Positions 29,007-37,312 of a stretch of 64,000 bases of DNA are shown here, in pieces (position 1 is the stretch's first letter; the number at the start of each line of letters is the position of its first letter). The notes beneath the pieces were generated by a model. The model saw nothing but the letters and a program-made list of their open reading frames with translations, made no database searches and was not told where the DNA came from. The stretch is from the NCBI RefSeq assembly GCF_042648965.1, contig NZ_JBHRYJ010000002.1:1-64000 (forward strand), given 5' to 3'. The stretch is from Ferrovibrio xuzhouensis. Lineage in GTDB: Bacteria > Pseudomonadota > Alphaproteobacteria > Ferrovibrionales > Ferrovibrionaceae. Made by a program: the position numbers and the translations under genes.

Positions 29007-29644
29007 TGACGGCAGAGCAGAATATGGGTAGCAGCACCTATGCGCCGCGCCGCATCGCCGAGATCGTCGCCGGGATCTGCGACGGCGATCCGGACGACCG
29101 CATCACCCTGCACGAGCTGCTGGACCTCTTCGAGGTACGCGCCTTCGGCTTCCTGGTGCTGGTGTTTGCGCTGCCGAACGGCATTCCGGCACCGATCGCG
29201 CCGGGCCTGTCGGCGATCCTCGGCGCGCCCCTGCTGCTGCTGTCGGGCCAGATGGTGCTCGGTTTCGATCACCCGTGGTTTCCGAAATCCTGGCTGCGGC
29301 GCAGTTTCCGCCGCGCCGACGTGGCCCGCATGCTGCGGCCGGCGATCCCCCGGCTGCAGAAGGTCGAGAAGTATCTGAAGCCGCGGCTGGAGCGCATCGC
29401 CGGCTGGCGGGCGCGCCGGCTGATCGGCGCCATCGTGCTGTGGAACGCCATCCTGCTGTCGCTGCCGATCCCGTTCGGCAACCTGATCCCGGCCTGGGCG
29501 ATCATCCTCGCCGCGCTCGGCCAGATCGAGCGCGACGGCATGCTGGTGCTGTCGAGCCTGGTCGTCAGCGTGCTGGCCACCGGCTGGGTCGGGCTGCTGG
29601 TCTTCGGCGGCCTCGAAATCATCCGCAAGCTGCTCGGCATGTAG
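29006..29644 (+). CDS. exoD: ExoD family exopolysaccharide synthesis protein
   Basis: The 212-residue membrane protein has paired helix regions, 'RAFGFLVLVFALPNGIPAPI' with 'PGLSAILGAPLLLLSGQMVL' and, in the second half, 'LLSLPIPFGNLIPAWAIILA' with 'VVSVLATGWVGLLVFGGLEI', as in ExoD of Rhizobium. The molecular role is unclear. It is coupled to rmuC by TAATG and followed by the cupin gene 3 bp later. Confidence 0.88.
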   Translation: MTAEQNMGSSTYAPRRIAEIVAGICDGDPDDRITLHELLDLFEVRAFGFLVLVFALPNGIPAPIAPGLSAILGAPLLLLSGQMVLGFDHPWFPKSWLRRSFRRADVARMLRPAIPRLQKVEKYLKPRLERIAGWRARRLIGAIVLWNAILLSLPIPFGNLIPAWAIILAALGQIERDGMLVLSSLVVSVLATGWVGLLVFGGLEIIRKLLGM

Positions 29645-29647
29645 ACG

Positions 29648-30082
29648 ATGACGGCCACCATGACCGCAGACGAGATCATCGCCGCGCTCGGCCTGCAGCC
29701 GCATCCCGAAGGCGGCTATTTCATCGAGACCTTCCGCGATGCGCAGACCGATGCCGCCGGCCGCTCGCGCTCGACGGCGATCTATTTCCTGCTCAAGGCG
29801 GGCCAACGCTCGCACTGGCACCGCGTCGATGCGGTCGAGATCTGGCACTGGCATGCCGGCGCGCCGCTGCGCCTCAGCCTCGCCGCGAAAGAAGGCGCCG
29901 CCGTCACGCAGTTGACGCTCGGCCCCGACATCGCCGCCGGCCAGCGGCCGCAGGGCATCGTGCCGACGCGCCACTGGCAGGCGGCCGAATCCCTGGGCGA
30001 GTGGACGCTAGTGGGATGCACGGTCGCGCCGGCCTTCGACTTCAGCGGCTTCGACCTCGCGCCGCCGGGCTGGGCGCCCTAG
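29648..30082 (+). CDS. Cupin domain protein (DUF985 / cupin_5)
   Basis: The 144-residue single-domain cupin contains 'LGLQPHPEGGYFIETFRD', 'STAIYFLLKAGQRSHWHRVD', 'EIWHWHAGAPLRLSL' and 'WTLVGCTVAPAFDFSGFDLA', which define the cupin_5 family; the His-rich H-W-H and W-H-W-H segments could hold a metal. Some relatives have sugar or SAM-linked activities, none assignable here. Its last 41 bp overlap the convergent AraC gene. Confidence 0.92.
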   Translation: MTATMTADEIIAALGLQPHPEGGYFIETFRDAQTDAAGRSRSTAIYFLLKAGQRSHWHRVDAVEIWHWHAGAPLRLSLAAKEGAAVTQLTLGPDIAAGQRPQGIVPTRHWQAAESLGEWTLVGCTVAPAFDFSGFDLAPPGWAP

Positions 30083-30899
30083 TCTCGAAATAGCGGCTTG
30101 GCGTGGTCCCCAGGCTGCGGCGGAACATCGCCGTGAAGGCCGCCGTCCCCGCATAACCCAGATCGGTGGCGACAATCCCGACCGGCTGGCCGGCGGCGAG
30201 GCGTGCCAATGCTTCGGCCAGTCTTGCCTGCTGGCGCCATTGCTGGAAGCCGATGCCGGTCTCGCGGCGGAACAGCCGTGCCAGGGTGCGGCTGCTCATG
30301 CCGGCGTCGCGGGCAATGTCTTCCAGCGGCAGCTCCTCGCCGATGCGCGCCTCGATCTGGCGGCAGACCGCCTGCAGGCGCACATCGCGCGGCTGCGGCA
30401 GATGCAGCGGCAGCGCCTCGACGGCGACCAGCTCCTGCAGCAGCAGGCGGGCGACCGCCGCGCCGCGGCTGTCGGGCGCATAGTCGAGCGGCTCGTCCAT
30501 CAGCGCGAGGATCAGCTCGCGCAGCAGGCCCGAGACCTCGATCACCCGGCATTGCGCCGGCAGGCCGGGCGCGGCATCGGGCTCGACATACAGCGTGCGC
30601 ATCTGCACCGGCCCGACCATGCGGACCTCGTGTTCGCAGCCGGACGGAATCCACACCGCGCGCTGCGGCGGCACGATCCAGATTCCTTTCGGTCTGGCCG
30701 CGGCCTGACCGGCCGGCATTTCCTCGGCGGTGATCCGCATCACTCCGCTGACGGCATAGAGCAGCTGGGCGCGCCGGTGGCTGTGCGGCGCGATCTCCTC
30801 GCCGGGCGCATAGTCCTTGGGCATGGCGGCGACCGGCCGCGGCGCATGCTGGTAGTCCTCGGCATTGATGCTGCGGTCTGGCCTGACAGCGCGGGGCAT
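30042..30899 (-). CDS. AraC family regulator with N-terminal cupin
   Basis: The 285-residue regulator has a cupin sensing domain (about 25-120: 'PHSHRRAQLLYAVSGVMRIT', 'PSGCEHEVRMVGP') and a C-terminal AraC DNA-binding domain with two helix-turn-helix units: 'LPLEDIARDAGMSSRTLARL' and 'VGIVATDLGYAGTAAFTAMF', then 'SLGTTPSRYF'. ATG 30899 is chosen because upstream residues lie in the divergent promoter. It faces away from an MFS exporter gene, its likely target. Confidence 0.92.
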   Translation of the reverse strand: MPRAVRPDRSINAEDYQHAPRPVAAMPKDYAPGEEIAPHSHRRAQLLYAVSGVMRITAEEMPAGQAAARPKGIWIVPPQRAVWIPSGCEHEVRMVGPVQMRTLYVEPDAAPGLPAQCRVIEVSGLLRELILALMDEPLDYAPDSRGAAVARLLLQELVAVEALPLHLPQPRDVRLQAVCRQIEARIGEELPLEDIARDAGMSSRTLARLFRRETGIGFQQWRQQARLAEALARLAAGQPVGIVATDLGYAGTAAFTAMFRRSLGTTPSRYFETRAPSPAARGRSR

Positions 30900-30984
30900 G
30901 TCCGATTCTCGATATAAAATGGCAGGACGGTGTTTATCTGACACCCCTAGGATCGAGGCTGCAACAGGATTCGGAGTCAGGACC
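30900..30984. promoter_or_regulatory. Divergent promoter with a possible AraC-type operator
   Basis: The 85-bp gap between the AraC and MFS genes holds an AT-rich GATATAAAAT at 30911-30920 and the inverted repeat GGTGT-N7-ACACC (30929-30945). The dyad is a candidate operator; its arms are short, so the call is weak. Confidence 0.4.
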
Positions 30985-32208
30985 ATGAGTGCAGCAGCCG
31001 GGGCCGACAGCCGGCGGGTGATCGCCTTCGTCAACATCGCCCACAGCATCGACCACATGTTCGTGCTGATCTTCCCCGCCGCCGTACTGGCGATGGGCGG
31101 CAGCTTCCAGCGCTCCTACGGCGAGCTGCTGGCGCTGTCGGTCGGCAGCTTCATCGCCTTCGGTGCCGGCTCGGTGCCGTCCGGCTGGCTCGGCGACAAA
31201 TGGAGCCGGCGCAACATGATGGCCGTCTTCTTCTTCGGCATCGGCGCCGCCACCATTCTCGTCGGCCTCAGCACCAGTGTGGTCATGCTGGCGGTGTCGC
31301 TGACCCTGATCGGCCTGTTCGCCTCGATCTACCATCCGGTCGGCGGCGCGCTGCTGGCCAGCCACACGACCCGGCTCGGCCGCGACCTCGGCCTCAATGG
31401 CGTCTGGGGCAATCTCGGCATCGCCTTCTCGGCGCTGATCACCGCCGGCGTCGCGCAGTATCTCGGCTGGCGCTTCGCCTTCTTTATCCCGGGCGGGCTG
31501 TCGATCCTGATCGGCATTGCCTTCGTAAGCCTGGTGCCCGACGAGCGCAATGCGGCGAAACGCAGCCCGGTCCGGGCGCAGCCTGCCGTGGTGCGCGCCA
31601 CCGCGATCCGCGCCTTCGGCGTCATGGCGGCGATCACCATTTTCGGCGGCGTGGTGTTCAGCGCCGCCACCGTCTCGCTGCCCAAGCTGTTCAACGAACG
31701 CCTGCTCGGCTTTGTCGATTCCCCGGTGGCGGTCGGCGCGCTGGTCGCCGCCGTCTATGTCACCGGCGCGGTGGCGCAGCTGATCATCGGCCGCCTGCTC
31801 GACCGCCACAGCCTGCGCAGCATCTTCATGCCGCTGGCGCTGCTGCAGGCGCCCTGCCTGTTCATCGCCGCCTCGGCCGGCGACTGGGCGCTGCTGCTGG
31901 CGGCGGCCGGCCTGATGTTCGCGGTGTTCGGCCAGGTCACCATCAACGACGCACTGGTGGTGCGCTTCACGACGGACGAATGGCGGGCGCGGGCCTATTC
32001 GCTGCGCTACCTGCTGTCCTTCGGGGTCAGCGCCGCCACCGTGCCGATGGTCGCCTTCCTGCATGACCACGGCGGCGGCTTCCCGGTGCTGTTCCAGGTG
32101 CTGGCCGGCTGCGGGCTCTGTGTCTTCCTGTCCACCCTGTTCCTGCCGTACAGCCGGTCGGAACCGGCGCCGGCGCGGCCCGTGCCGCTGGCCGACGCCG
32201 CCGACTGA
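30985..32208 (+). CDS. MFS transporter
   Basis: The 407-residue permease has about twelve helices. After helix 1 (VIAFVNIAHSIDHMFVLIFP) come motif-A-like 'GWLGDKWSRRNMM' and 'SIYHPVGGALLASHTTRLGR', a signature shared with fosmidomycin-resistance-type MFS proteins (Fsr-like, H-P-V-G). A second 'GRLLDRHSLRSIFM' occurs in the C-half. ATG 30985 has GGAGTCAGGA upstream. Drug or metabolite export is likely; the divergent AraC-type gene probably controls it. Confidence 0.9.
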   Translation: MSAAAGADSRRVIAFVNIAHSIDHMFVLIFPAAVLAMGGSFQRSYGELLALSVGSFIAFGAGSVPSGWLGDKWSRRNMMAVFFFGIGAATILVGLSTSVVMLAVSLTLIGLFASIYHPVGGALLASHTTRLGRDLGLNGVWGNLGIAFSALITAGVAQYLGWRFAFFIPGGLSILIGIAFVSLVPDERNAAKRSPVRAQPAVVRATAIRAFGVMAAITIFGGVVFSAATVSLPKLFNERLLGFVDSPVAVGALVAAVYVTGAVAQLIIGRLLDRHSLRSIFMPLALLQAPCLFIAASAGDWALLLAAAGLMFAVFGQVTINDALVVRFTTDEWRARAYSLRYLLSFGVSAATVPMVAFLHDHGGGFPVLFQVLAGCGLCVFLSTLFLPYSRSEPAPARPVPLADAAD

Positions 32209-32217
32209 TCCGGCCGA

Positions 32218-33105
32218 TCAGTTCAGACCGGCAAGCCCGTCCAGCCGGGCGAGGTGGTCGCCGTCCAGAACGAGCCCCGCAGCAGAGATGTTGCCGTGCA
32301 GATGGGCGCGGCGCGAGGTTCCGGGAATCAGCAGGATGTTCGGACTGCGCTGCAGCAGCCACGCCAGCGCCACGGTCTGGACGGATTGCCCGAAATCGTC
32401 TGCCACCTGTTTCAGTCCGTCGTTCTGCAGGGGCGTGAAGCCGCCCAGCGGGAAATAGGGGACATAGGCGATGCCGTCCGCGGCCAGGGCGTCGATCATC
32501 GCGTCGTCGTCGCGATGCACCAGGTTATAGTGGTTCTGCACACAGACGACCGGGGCAATATCCCGCGCGATCCGTACCTGCGCCGCATCGACGGTGCTGA
32601 TGCCGATATGAGCGATCAGGCCTTCCTCCTGCATCTGCCGCATCACCTGCATCGGAGCGGCGATATCATCCCCGGGCCCGCCTATCCGCAGGTTCACGAT
32701 GGCCATCCGGTCCAGCCCCAGCCGCTGCAGATTGTCCTCCACCGATTGCCGCAGGAAGTCCGCGCCGTGCTCGAGAATCCAGCCGCCCTTCGCATCGCGC
32801 CAGGCGCCGATCTTGGTCACCAGGGTCAGGTTGTCGGGATAGGGGAACAGCGCCTCGCGGATCAGCGCGTTGGTGACATGGGGGCCGTAGAAATCGCTGG
32901 TGTCGATATGGTCGACGCCCAGCGCAATCGCCTCGCGCAGCACGGCACGGGCCTCGGCGGGATCTGCCGGGGCGCCGAAGACATGGGGGCCGGCGAGCTG
33001 CATGGCGCCGTAACCCATCCGGTTCACCGAGATGGATGTCCCGGGAAAGGTGAAGCGTCCGGCGGCGGCGGCGTCCGGGCGGGCATCTGGTTTTGCTTGG
33101 GTCAT
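32218..33105 (-). CDS. Aldo/keto reductase (YdbC/PdxI-like)
   Basis: The 295-residue NADPH-type reductase has 'RMGYGAMQLAGPHVFGAP', 'GVDHIDTSDFYGPHVTN' (Asp and Tyr), 'LTLVTKIGAW' (Lys) and 'GLIAHIGISTVDAAQV'. At the position of the usual catalytic His in the D-L-x-x-L-H motif it has 'AIVNLRIGG' (Arg), as I recall for E. coli YdbC (PdxI), a pyridoxal reductase. C-terminal 'LLIPGTSRRAHLHGN' is the phosphate-binding loop. It is divergent from a LysR gene, its likely regulator. Confidence 0.9.
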   Translation of the reverse strand: MTQAKPDARPDAAAAGRFTFPGTSISVNRMGYGAMQLAGPHVFGAPADPAEARAVLREAIALGVDHIDTSDFYGPHVTNALIREALFPYPDNLTLVTKIGAWRDAKGGWILEHGADFLRQSVEDNLQRLGLDRMAIVNLRIGGPGDDIAAPMQVMRQMQEEGLIAHIGISTVDAAQVRIARDIAPVVCVQNHYNLVHRDDDAMIDALAADGIAYVPYFPLGGFTPLQNDGLKQVADDFGQSVQTVALAWLLQRSPNILLIPGTSRRAHLHGNISAAGLVLDGDHLARLDGLAGLN

Positions 33106-33175
33106 GAGGAATCTCCTTTGCCCGCCTTACATAGCCGTTCGGAAAGATTTGATAATCTGGCTACAGGCGAATAGC

Positions 33176-33195
33176 TTGTTCGGAATGCCGAACAA
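33176..33195 (+). promoter_or_regulatory. Perfect inverted repeat over the LysR gene start codon
   Basis: TTGTTCGG-AATG-CCGAACAA is an 8-bp perfect dyad with the ATG of the LysR gene (33185) in its centre. A half-site GTTCGG recurs at 33137, 41 bp upstream. It fits the T-Nx-A dyads bound by LysR regulators and suggests autorepression plus control of the divergent reductase gene. Confidence 0.6.
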
Positions 33196-34105
33196 TAGCC
33201 TGAACCCTTCTCTCGATGATCTGGCCATCTTCCTCGCGGTGACCGAGGCCGGCGGCTTCCGCACGGCGGCGCGCCGTCTCGGCCTGTCGCCGTCGACCGT
33301 CAGCGAGACGATCACGCGGCTGGAAGCCCGGCTCGGGGCGCCACTGCTCACGCGCACCACGCGCAGCGTCATGCCGACCGAGGCGGGTCGTGCACTGGCC
33401 GGCCGCATCGCGCCGCTGCTGTCCGAGGCGCGGCTGGCCCTGGACGATGCCGCCAGCTCGCAGCAGGAGGTGCGGGGCCGCCTGCGGCTCAACGTCCCGG
33501 GTGCCGTGATGGTCGATATCCTGCCGCCGCTGATCGACCGGTTCCTCAGGGCCTATCCCGACGTGCGGGTCGAGGTGGTGGTAGACGATCGTCTCGTCGA
33601 TGTGACGGCGGCGGATTGCGACGCCGGAATCCGTTACGACGAGCATCTGGCCCAGGACATGATCGCGGTGCCGATCGGTCCCCGGGTCCAGCAGGGCGCC
33701 CTCTGTGCGGCGCCATCCTATCTGCACGACCATGGCGTACCGGCCCATCCGCGTGACGTGCTGCGCCATCACTGCATCCGCACCCGCTTTGCCAGCGGCG
33801 CGCTGACCGGCTGGCACTTCGAGAAGGCGGGTGAGGTGCTGACGTTCGATCCGCCGGCGCGGCTGGTGCTCACTACGGCTTCGGCCGGTGCGGCGATCGA
33901 TCTGGCCGCTGCCGGGCACGGGCTGCTCTACACCTTCCGTAACTGGCTACAGCCGCATTTTGACAGCGGCGCGCTGACGCCGGTCCTCCCGGACTGGTGG
34001 CCGCAGTTCGACGGGCCGCGGCTCTATTTTTCCGGCCGCCTGATGCCGACGCCGCTGCGCGCCTTCGTCGATCTGGTCTCCGCAGCCCGGTCCGTGGCGG
34101 GCTGA
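33185..34105 (+). CDS. LysR family transcriptional regulator
   Basis: The 306-residue regulator has an N-terminal winged helix-turn-helix (about 10-68: 'LDDLAIFLAVTEAGGFRTAA', 'RRLGLSPSTVSETITRLEAR', 'LLTRTTRSVMPTEAG') and a substrate-binding-like sensor domain with 'GRLRLNVPGAVMVDILPPLI' and 'GHGLLYTFRNWLQP'. ATG 33185 lies inside a perfect dyad. The divergent aldo/keto reductase gene starts 79 bp away. Confidence 0.93.
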   Translation: MPNNSLNPSLDDLAIFLAVTEAGGFRTAARRLGLSPSTVSETITRLEARLGAPLLTRTTRSVMPTEAGRALAGRIAPLLSEARLALDDAASSQQEVRGRLRLNVPGAVMVDILPPLIDRFLRAYPDVRVEVVVDDRLVDVTAADCDAGIRYDEHLAQDMIAVPIGPRVQQGALCAAPSYLHDHGVPAHPRDVLRHHCIRTRFASGALTGWHFEKAGEVLTFDPPARLVLTTASAGAAIDLAAAGHGLLYTFRNWLQPHFDSGALTPVLPDWWPQFDGPRLYFSGRLMPTPLRAFVDLVSAARSVAG

Positions 34106-34125
34106 TCCGCCTGTGCCGGCTGCCG

Positions 34126-35019
34126 CTAGGCTTTCTTCTGCCTGAGGTCGCCGGTGCCGAGCAGGGCGCCGGCGATGATCAGGGCGCAGGCCAGCGCGAC
34201 GCGCCAGCTGGCCTGGCCCTGGCCGAAGGCGATCAGCAGCAGGGTCGACAGCAAGGGCGCCGCATAGGCCATGGAGCCCAGCGCGCGGATGTCGCCGCGC
34301 TTCATGCCGTGGTCCCAGCAGAAGAAGGCGAGCCCGACCGGGCCGAGGCCAAGGCCGAGCACGGCGAGCCATTCGCCGGTCGCCGCCGGCCAGACGCTGG
34401 TCTCCAGCGCGAAATGCATCCCCCAGGAAAGCAGCGCCGTGGCGATGCAGAAGCCGCCGACCGCATCGGTCGGCACCGCGGCGAAACGGCGCGACAGCAC
34501 CGAATAGGTCGACCAGGTCAGCGCCGCCGCCAATGCCGCCGCATAGCCGGCCAGATGCTGTGCCTCGAAGGCGACCTCGCCCCGGCCGAGCACGAGGTTG
34601 ACCGTGCCGATCAGGCCGAGCGCCACGCCGGCGAGGTGGAACCAGCGCAGCCGCTCGCCCGGCAGCAGGCCGGAGAAGACGACGATCAGCAGCGGCCAGA
34701 GGTAGTTGATCAGGCTGGCTTCCAGCGGCGGCGCCAGCTTCAGCGCCAGGAAATACAGCGCGTGATAGCCGAGCAGGCCGCTGACGCCGAGCGCCCAGGC
34801 CAGCGGCGGCTGGCGCAGGTGGCGCAGCGGATTCTCGCCGCGCGCCAGCCACAGCGCGATGGCGGCGAGGCCGGCGACCGAAAAGCTCATGGCGTTGAGC
34901 TGCAGGGCAGGGATCGACGGCGTCAGCGCGGTGAACAGCGCCAGCGCCGCCCACAGCAGGATGGCGATGCCGCCGATCAGGGTGGCGCGGCGCCGCGCTG
35001 CGGATTCAGGGGCGGTCAT
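34126..35019 (-). CDS. EamA/DMT transporter, YddG-like
   Basis: The 297-residue protein has about ten helices in two EamA repeats, with 'AILLWAALALFTALTPSIPA' at the start, 'ASLINYLWPLLIVVFSGLLP' (the N-Y-L-W-P motif) and 'ALTWSTYSVLSRRF' opening repeat two. These features recall aromatic amino acid exporter YddG. ATG 35019 is used because upstream residues lie in the DUF3299 gap. It follows the DUF3299 gene by 19 bp. Confidence 0.87.
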   Translation of the reverse strand: MTAPESAARRRATLIGGIAILLWAALALFTALTPSIPALQLNAMSFSVAGLAAIALWLARGENPLRHLRQPPLAWALGVSGLLGYHALYFLALKLAPPLEASLINYLWPLLIVVFSGLLPGERLRWFHLAGVALGLIGTVNLVLGRGEVAFEAQHLAGYAAALAAALTWSTYSVLSRRFAAVPTDAVGGFCIATALLSWGMHFALETSVWPAATGEWLAVLGLGLGPVGLAFFCWDHGMKRGDIRALGSMAYAAPLLSTLLLIAFGQGQASWRVALACALIIAGALLGTGDLRQKKA

Positions 35020-35038
35020 GAAGAAGTGGGCGCGGGCG

Positions 35039-35530
35039 TCAGGCGGTGCGGGCGCCGTCAAGGCGGTAGAACAGCGGCGAGCCGTCGCCCTCCAGCAGCC
35101 TGAGCGTGCCATGCAGCAGGATCGGCTGGTCGGTATAGGCGACCGGCCGGGCGGCGCGCACCGCCATGATGCGGCCGAGGTCGCCCATCATGCAGACCGG
35201 GCAATGGAACTGCAGGCCGCCGAGCAGGAAATCCCTGTGCTGCGGGCCCTGCTGGATCGGCATCATGTAGCCGCTGATCGCGACTTTCGTTTCATCGAGA
35301 CCACGCAGGCCGGCCGGAAAGCGGCTGACCGCGTCGTCGCGAAAGCGCTCAGGGCCGGCCTTCGCCAGGTCGTCCCAGTCGAGCGCGCCGGGCACGGCCG
35401 GCGCCGACAGGCGGTAATGCGCCGGCGCCGGTTCCAGCGACATGGCGCGGGCAGCTTCGGGCTTCAGCGCGAAGCCGCCGGCGGCTGCGGCGGAGAGAGT
35501 GAAGGCGGAGAGGAACTGGCGGCGCTGCAT
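35039..35530 (-). CDS. Tat-exported DUF3299 family protein
   Basis: The 163-residue protein begins with a twin-arginine signal 'MQRRQFLSAFTLSAAAAGGF' and an A-R-A cleavage site near residue 29. The mature part has 'VAISGYMMPIQQG' and 'FHCPVCMMGDLGRIMAV' with a CxxC-like pair, then 'ILLHGTLRLLEGDGSPLFYR', as in DUF3299 periplasmic proteins. Related proteins have been linked to metal or lipoprotein handling, but no function is assigned. Confidence 0.85.
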   Translation of the reverse strand: MQRRQFLSAFTLSAAAAGGFALKPEAARAMSLEPAPAHYRLSAPAVPGALDWDDLAKAGPERFRDDAVSRFPAGLRGLDETKVAISGYMMPIQQGPQHRDFLLGGLQFHCPVCMMGDLGRIMAVRAARPVAYTDQPILLHGTLRLLEGDGSPLFYRLDGARTA

Positions 35531-35834
35531 GGGGTTTCCCCGGCTGGGCGATGATGTGGCGGATACTGTACCGCCGGAATGGCTGCGCGCAAGTTAACGC
35601 CCGATCCTGCTTAATGGCATGTCCTGCTTGATGGCCTGGCCTGCGGCTCAGTGCCGCGGCCCGCCGCGGCCGGCCGAGTCTGGCTGGTTTTTGGGCATAT
35701 TTCCCGCGTGCGTCCGGCCGGGAAGTTGCCTATAAACCGCTTGGGGGTCCAGCGACCCCGGCCAGCGGAGGTTGCCAGCATCGGCAGGCCGGCTGGCGGC
35801 CCCGCACGGGCCCGAACGACAGGACGCCCCGTCC
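35531..35834. promoter_or_regulatory. Divergent region between the DUF3299 and Rieske genes
   Basis: No gene is supported in these 304 bases. They contain two 17-bp direct repeats (TCCTGCTTAATGGCATG at 35605 and TCCTGCTTGATGGCCTG at 35622), a TATAAA at 35731-35736 that could be the -10 of the Rieske gene, and a perfect hairpin GGGGTC-CAGC-GACCCC at 35744-35759 in its predicted leader. Confidence 0.45.
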
Positions 35835-36887
35835 ATGCTGACCACCAGGCAGAAGACCCTGCGCAGGTTCTGGTACGCCACCGCCAAAATCGAAGACCTG
35901 AAAAACGGCCCGCAGCCGTTCCGCCTGATGGGCGAGGACCTGGTGCTGTTCCTCGATGCCGAAGGCCATCCGGCGGCGCTCGCCGACCGCTGCTGCCATC
36001 GCACGGCAAAGCTCTCCAAGGGCTGGTGCGAGAACGGCAACATCGTCTGCGGCTATCACGGCTGGACCTATGACCGCGACGGCAAATGCGTGCGCATCCC
36101 GCAGTATCCGGAAGGCAGCCCGGTCTCGGGCAATATCGCCACGCCGGCCTATCGCTGCCAGTCGCGCTACGGCTATGCCTGGGTGGCGCTCGACGAGCCG
36201 CTCGCCGACCTGTTCGAGATTCCGGAAGACAGCGATCCGGCCTTCCGCCGCATCGACCAGTTCTATGAGGAATGGGCCTGCGCGCCGATCCGCATGATGG
36301 AGAATTCCTTCGACAACGCGCATTTCTCCTTCGTGCACAAGGCGACCTTCGGCCAGATCGACCAGCCGAAGCCCGAGAAATACGAAATGCAGGAAACCGA
36401 TTACGGCTTCTATGCCGAATCGACGGTCCCCATCCTCAATCCGCCGATCGCCCATCAGGTCACCGGCAGCACCGCGCCGACGACGCAGCGGCATATGCGC
36501 AATGCCTGGTACATGCCGTTCAGCCGCCGGCTCGACATGGAATATCCGTCCGGCATCCGCCACATCATTTTCAACTGCGCGACACCGATGGATGACGGCC
36601 GCATCAAGCTGGTGCAGTGGCTCTACCGCAACGACACCGAGGCTGATTGCCCGACCGCCAAGCTGATCGAATGGGATGCGGTGATCACCGCCGAGGACAA
36701 GGACATCCTCGAATCGACCAATCCGGATGCCTGCATCGATATCAGCCGCCGCATCGAACAGCATATGCCGTCCGACCGCGGCGGCATGATCATGCGCAAG
36801 CGCCTGCTGGAGCTGTTCCGCCAGCAGGGCGAGGGCGAGATCTACGGCGGCATGCCCGACGCAGCGCTGCGCAGCGCGGCCGAGTGA
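35835..36887 (+). CDS. Rieske-type aromatic ring-hydroxylating oxygenase alpha subunit
   Basis: The 350-residue oxygenase binds a [2Fe-2S] cluster through Cys53-x-His55 and Cys72-x2-His75 ('RCCHRTAKL', 'VCGYHGWTYD') and mononuclear iron through D-x2-H-x4-H in 'NSFDNAHFSFVHKATFG'. It resembles vanillate O-demethylase or phthalate-oxygenase-type single-component alpha subunits. It would need an electron-transfer partner, which is not in the window. ATG 35835 (MLTTRQKTLRRFW) fits the family start. Confidence 0.9.
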   Translation: MLTTRQKTLRRFWYATAKIEDLKNGPQPFRLMGEDLVLFLDAEGHPAALADRCCHRTAKLSKGWCENGNIVCGYHGWTYDRDGKCVRIPQYPEGSPVSGNIATPAYRCQSRYGYAWVALDEPLADLFEIPEDSDPAFRRIDQFYEEWACAPIRMMENSFDNAHFSFVHKATFGQIDQPKPEKYEMQETDYGFYAESTVPILNPPIAHQVTGSTAPTTQRHMRNAWYMPFSRRLDMEYPSGIRHIIFNCATPMDDGRIKLVQWLYRNDTEADCPTAKLIEWDAVITAEDKDILESTNPDACIDISRRIEQHMPSDRGGMIMRKRLLELFRQQGEGEIYGGMPDAALRSAAE

Positions 36888-36937
36888 CGCTTCAGCCGGC
36901 GGCGGTTTGCCCGTCGCCGGTTTCATTCACCGAGGCC

Positions 36938-37312
36938 CTATTCGCCCAGATACGTGCAGGATTCGCCGAGGCTGTCGCGGTACAGCGTGACGCGGCTGAG
37001 GCCGGCGACATCCGGCGCCAGGCAGCGCCAGATCCATACCGCCAGGTTTTCCATCGTCGCCGGGCCGAGGCCTTCGACCTCGTCGAGGAAATGATGATCG
37101 AGCCGCGCGCGGATGGCGGCGAACAGCTGCTCCAGTTTCTCGAGGTCGATCACCATGCCGGTGGCCGGATCGGGCCGGCCGCGCACGGCAACCCGGGCGC
37201 GGTAGGAATGGCCGTGGATGCGCCGGCTGCCCTCGGCGCCGATGTCGCGCTGCAGGGTATGCGCCGCCTCGAAGCGGAAATCCTTGGTCATTTCCAGGAG
37301 TGCGGGGAGCAT
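36938..37312 (-). CDS. queD: 6-carboxytetrahydropterin synthase homologue
   Basis: QueD makes 6-carboxytetrahydropterin for preQ0/queuosine. The 124-residue protein has 'DFRFEAAHTLQRD' (His18) and 'RRIHGHSYRARV' (His33, His35), the zinc triad, then 'ARLDHHFLDEVEGL' and 'CTYLGE'. The catalytic Cys (E. coli Cys27, four residues before the HGH) is Ser29 here. ATG 37312 overlaps the queE stop by 1 bp (TGATG). Because queE is adjacent, a role in queuosine synthesis is still favoured. Confidence 0.88.
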   Translation of the reverse strand: MLPALLEMTKDFRFEAAHTLQRDIGAEGSRRIHGHSYRARVAVRGRPDPATGMVIDLEKLEQLFAAIRARLDHHFLDEVEGLGPATMENLAVWIWRCLAPDVAGLSRVTLYRDSLGESCTYLGE

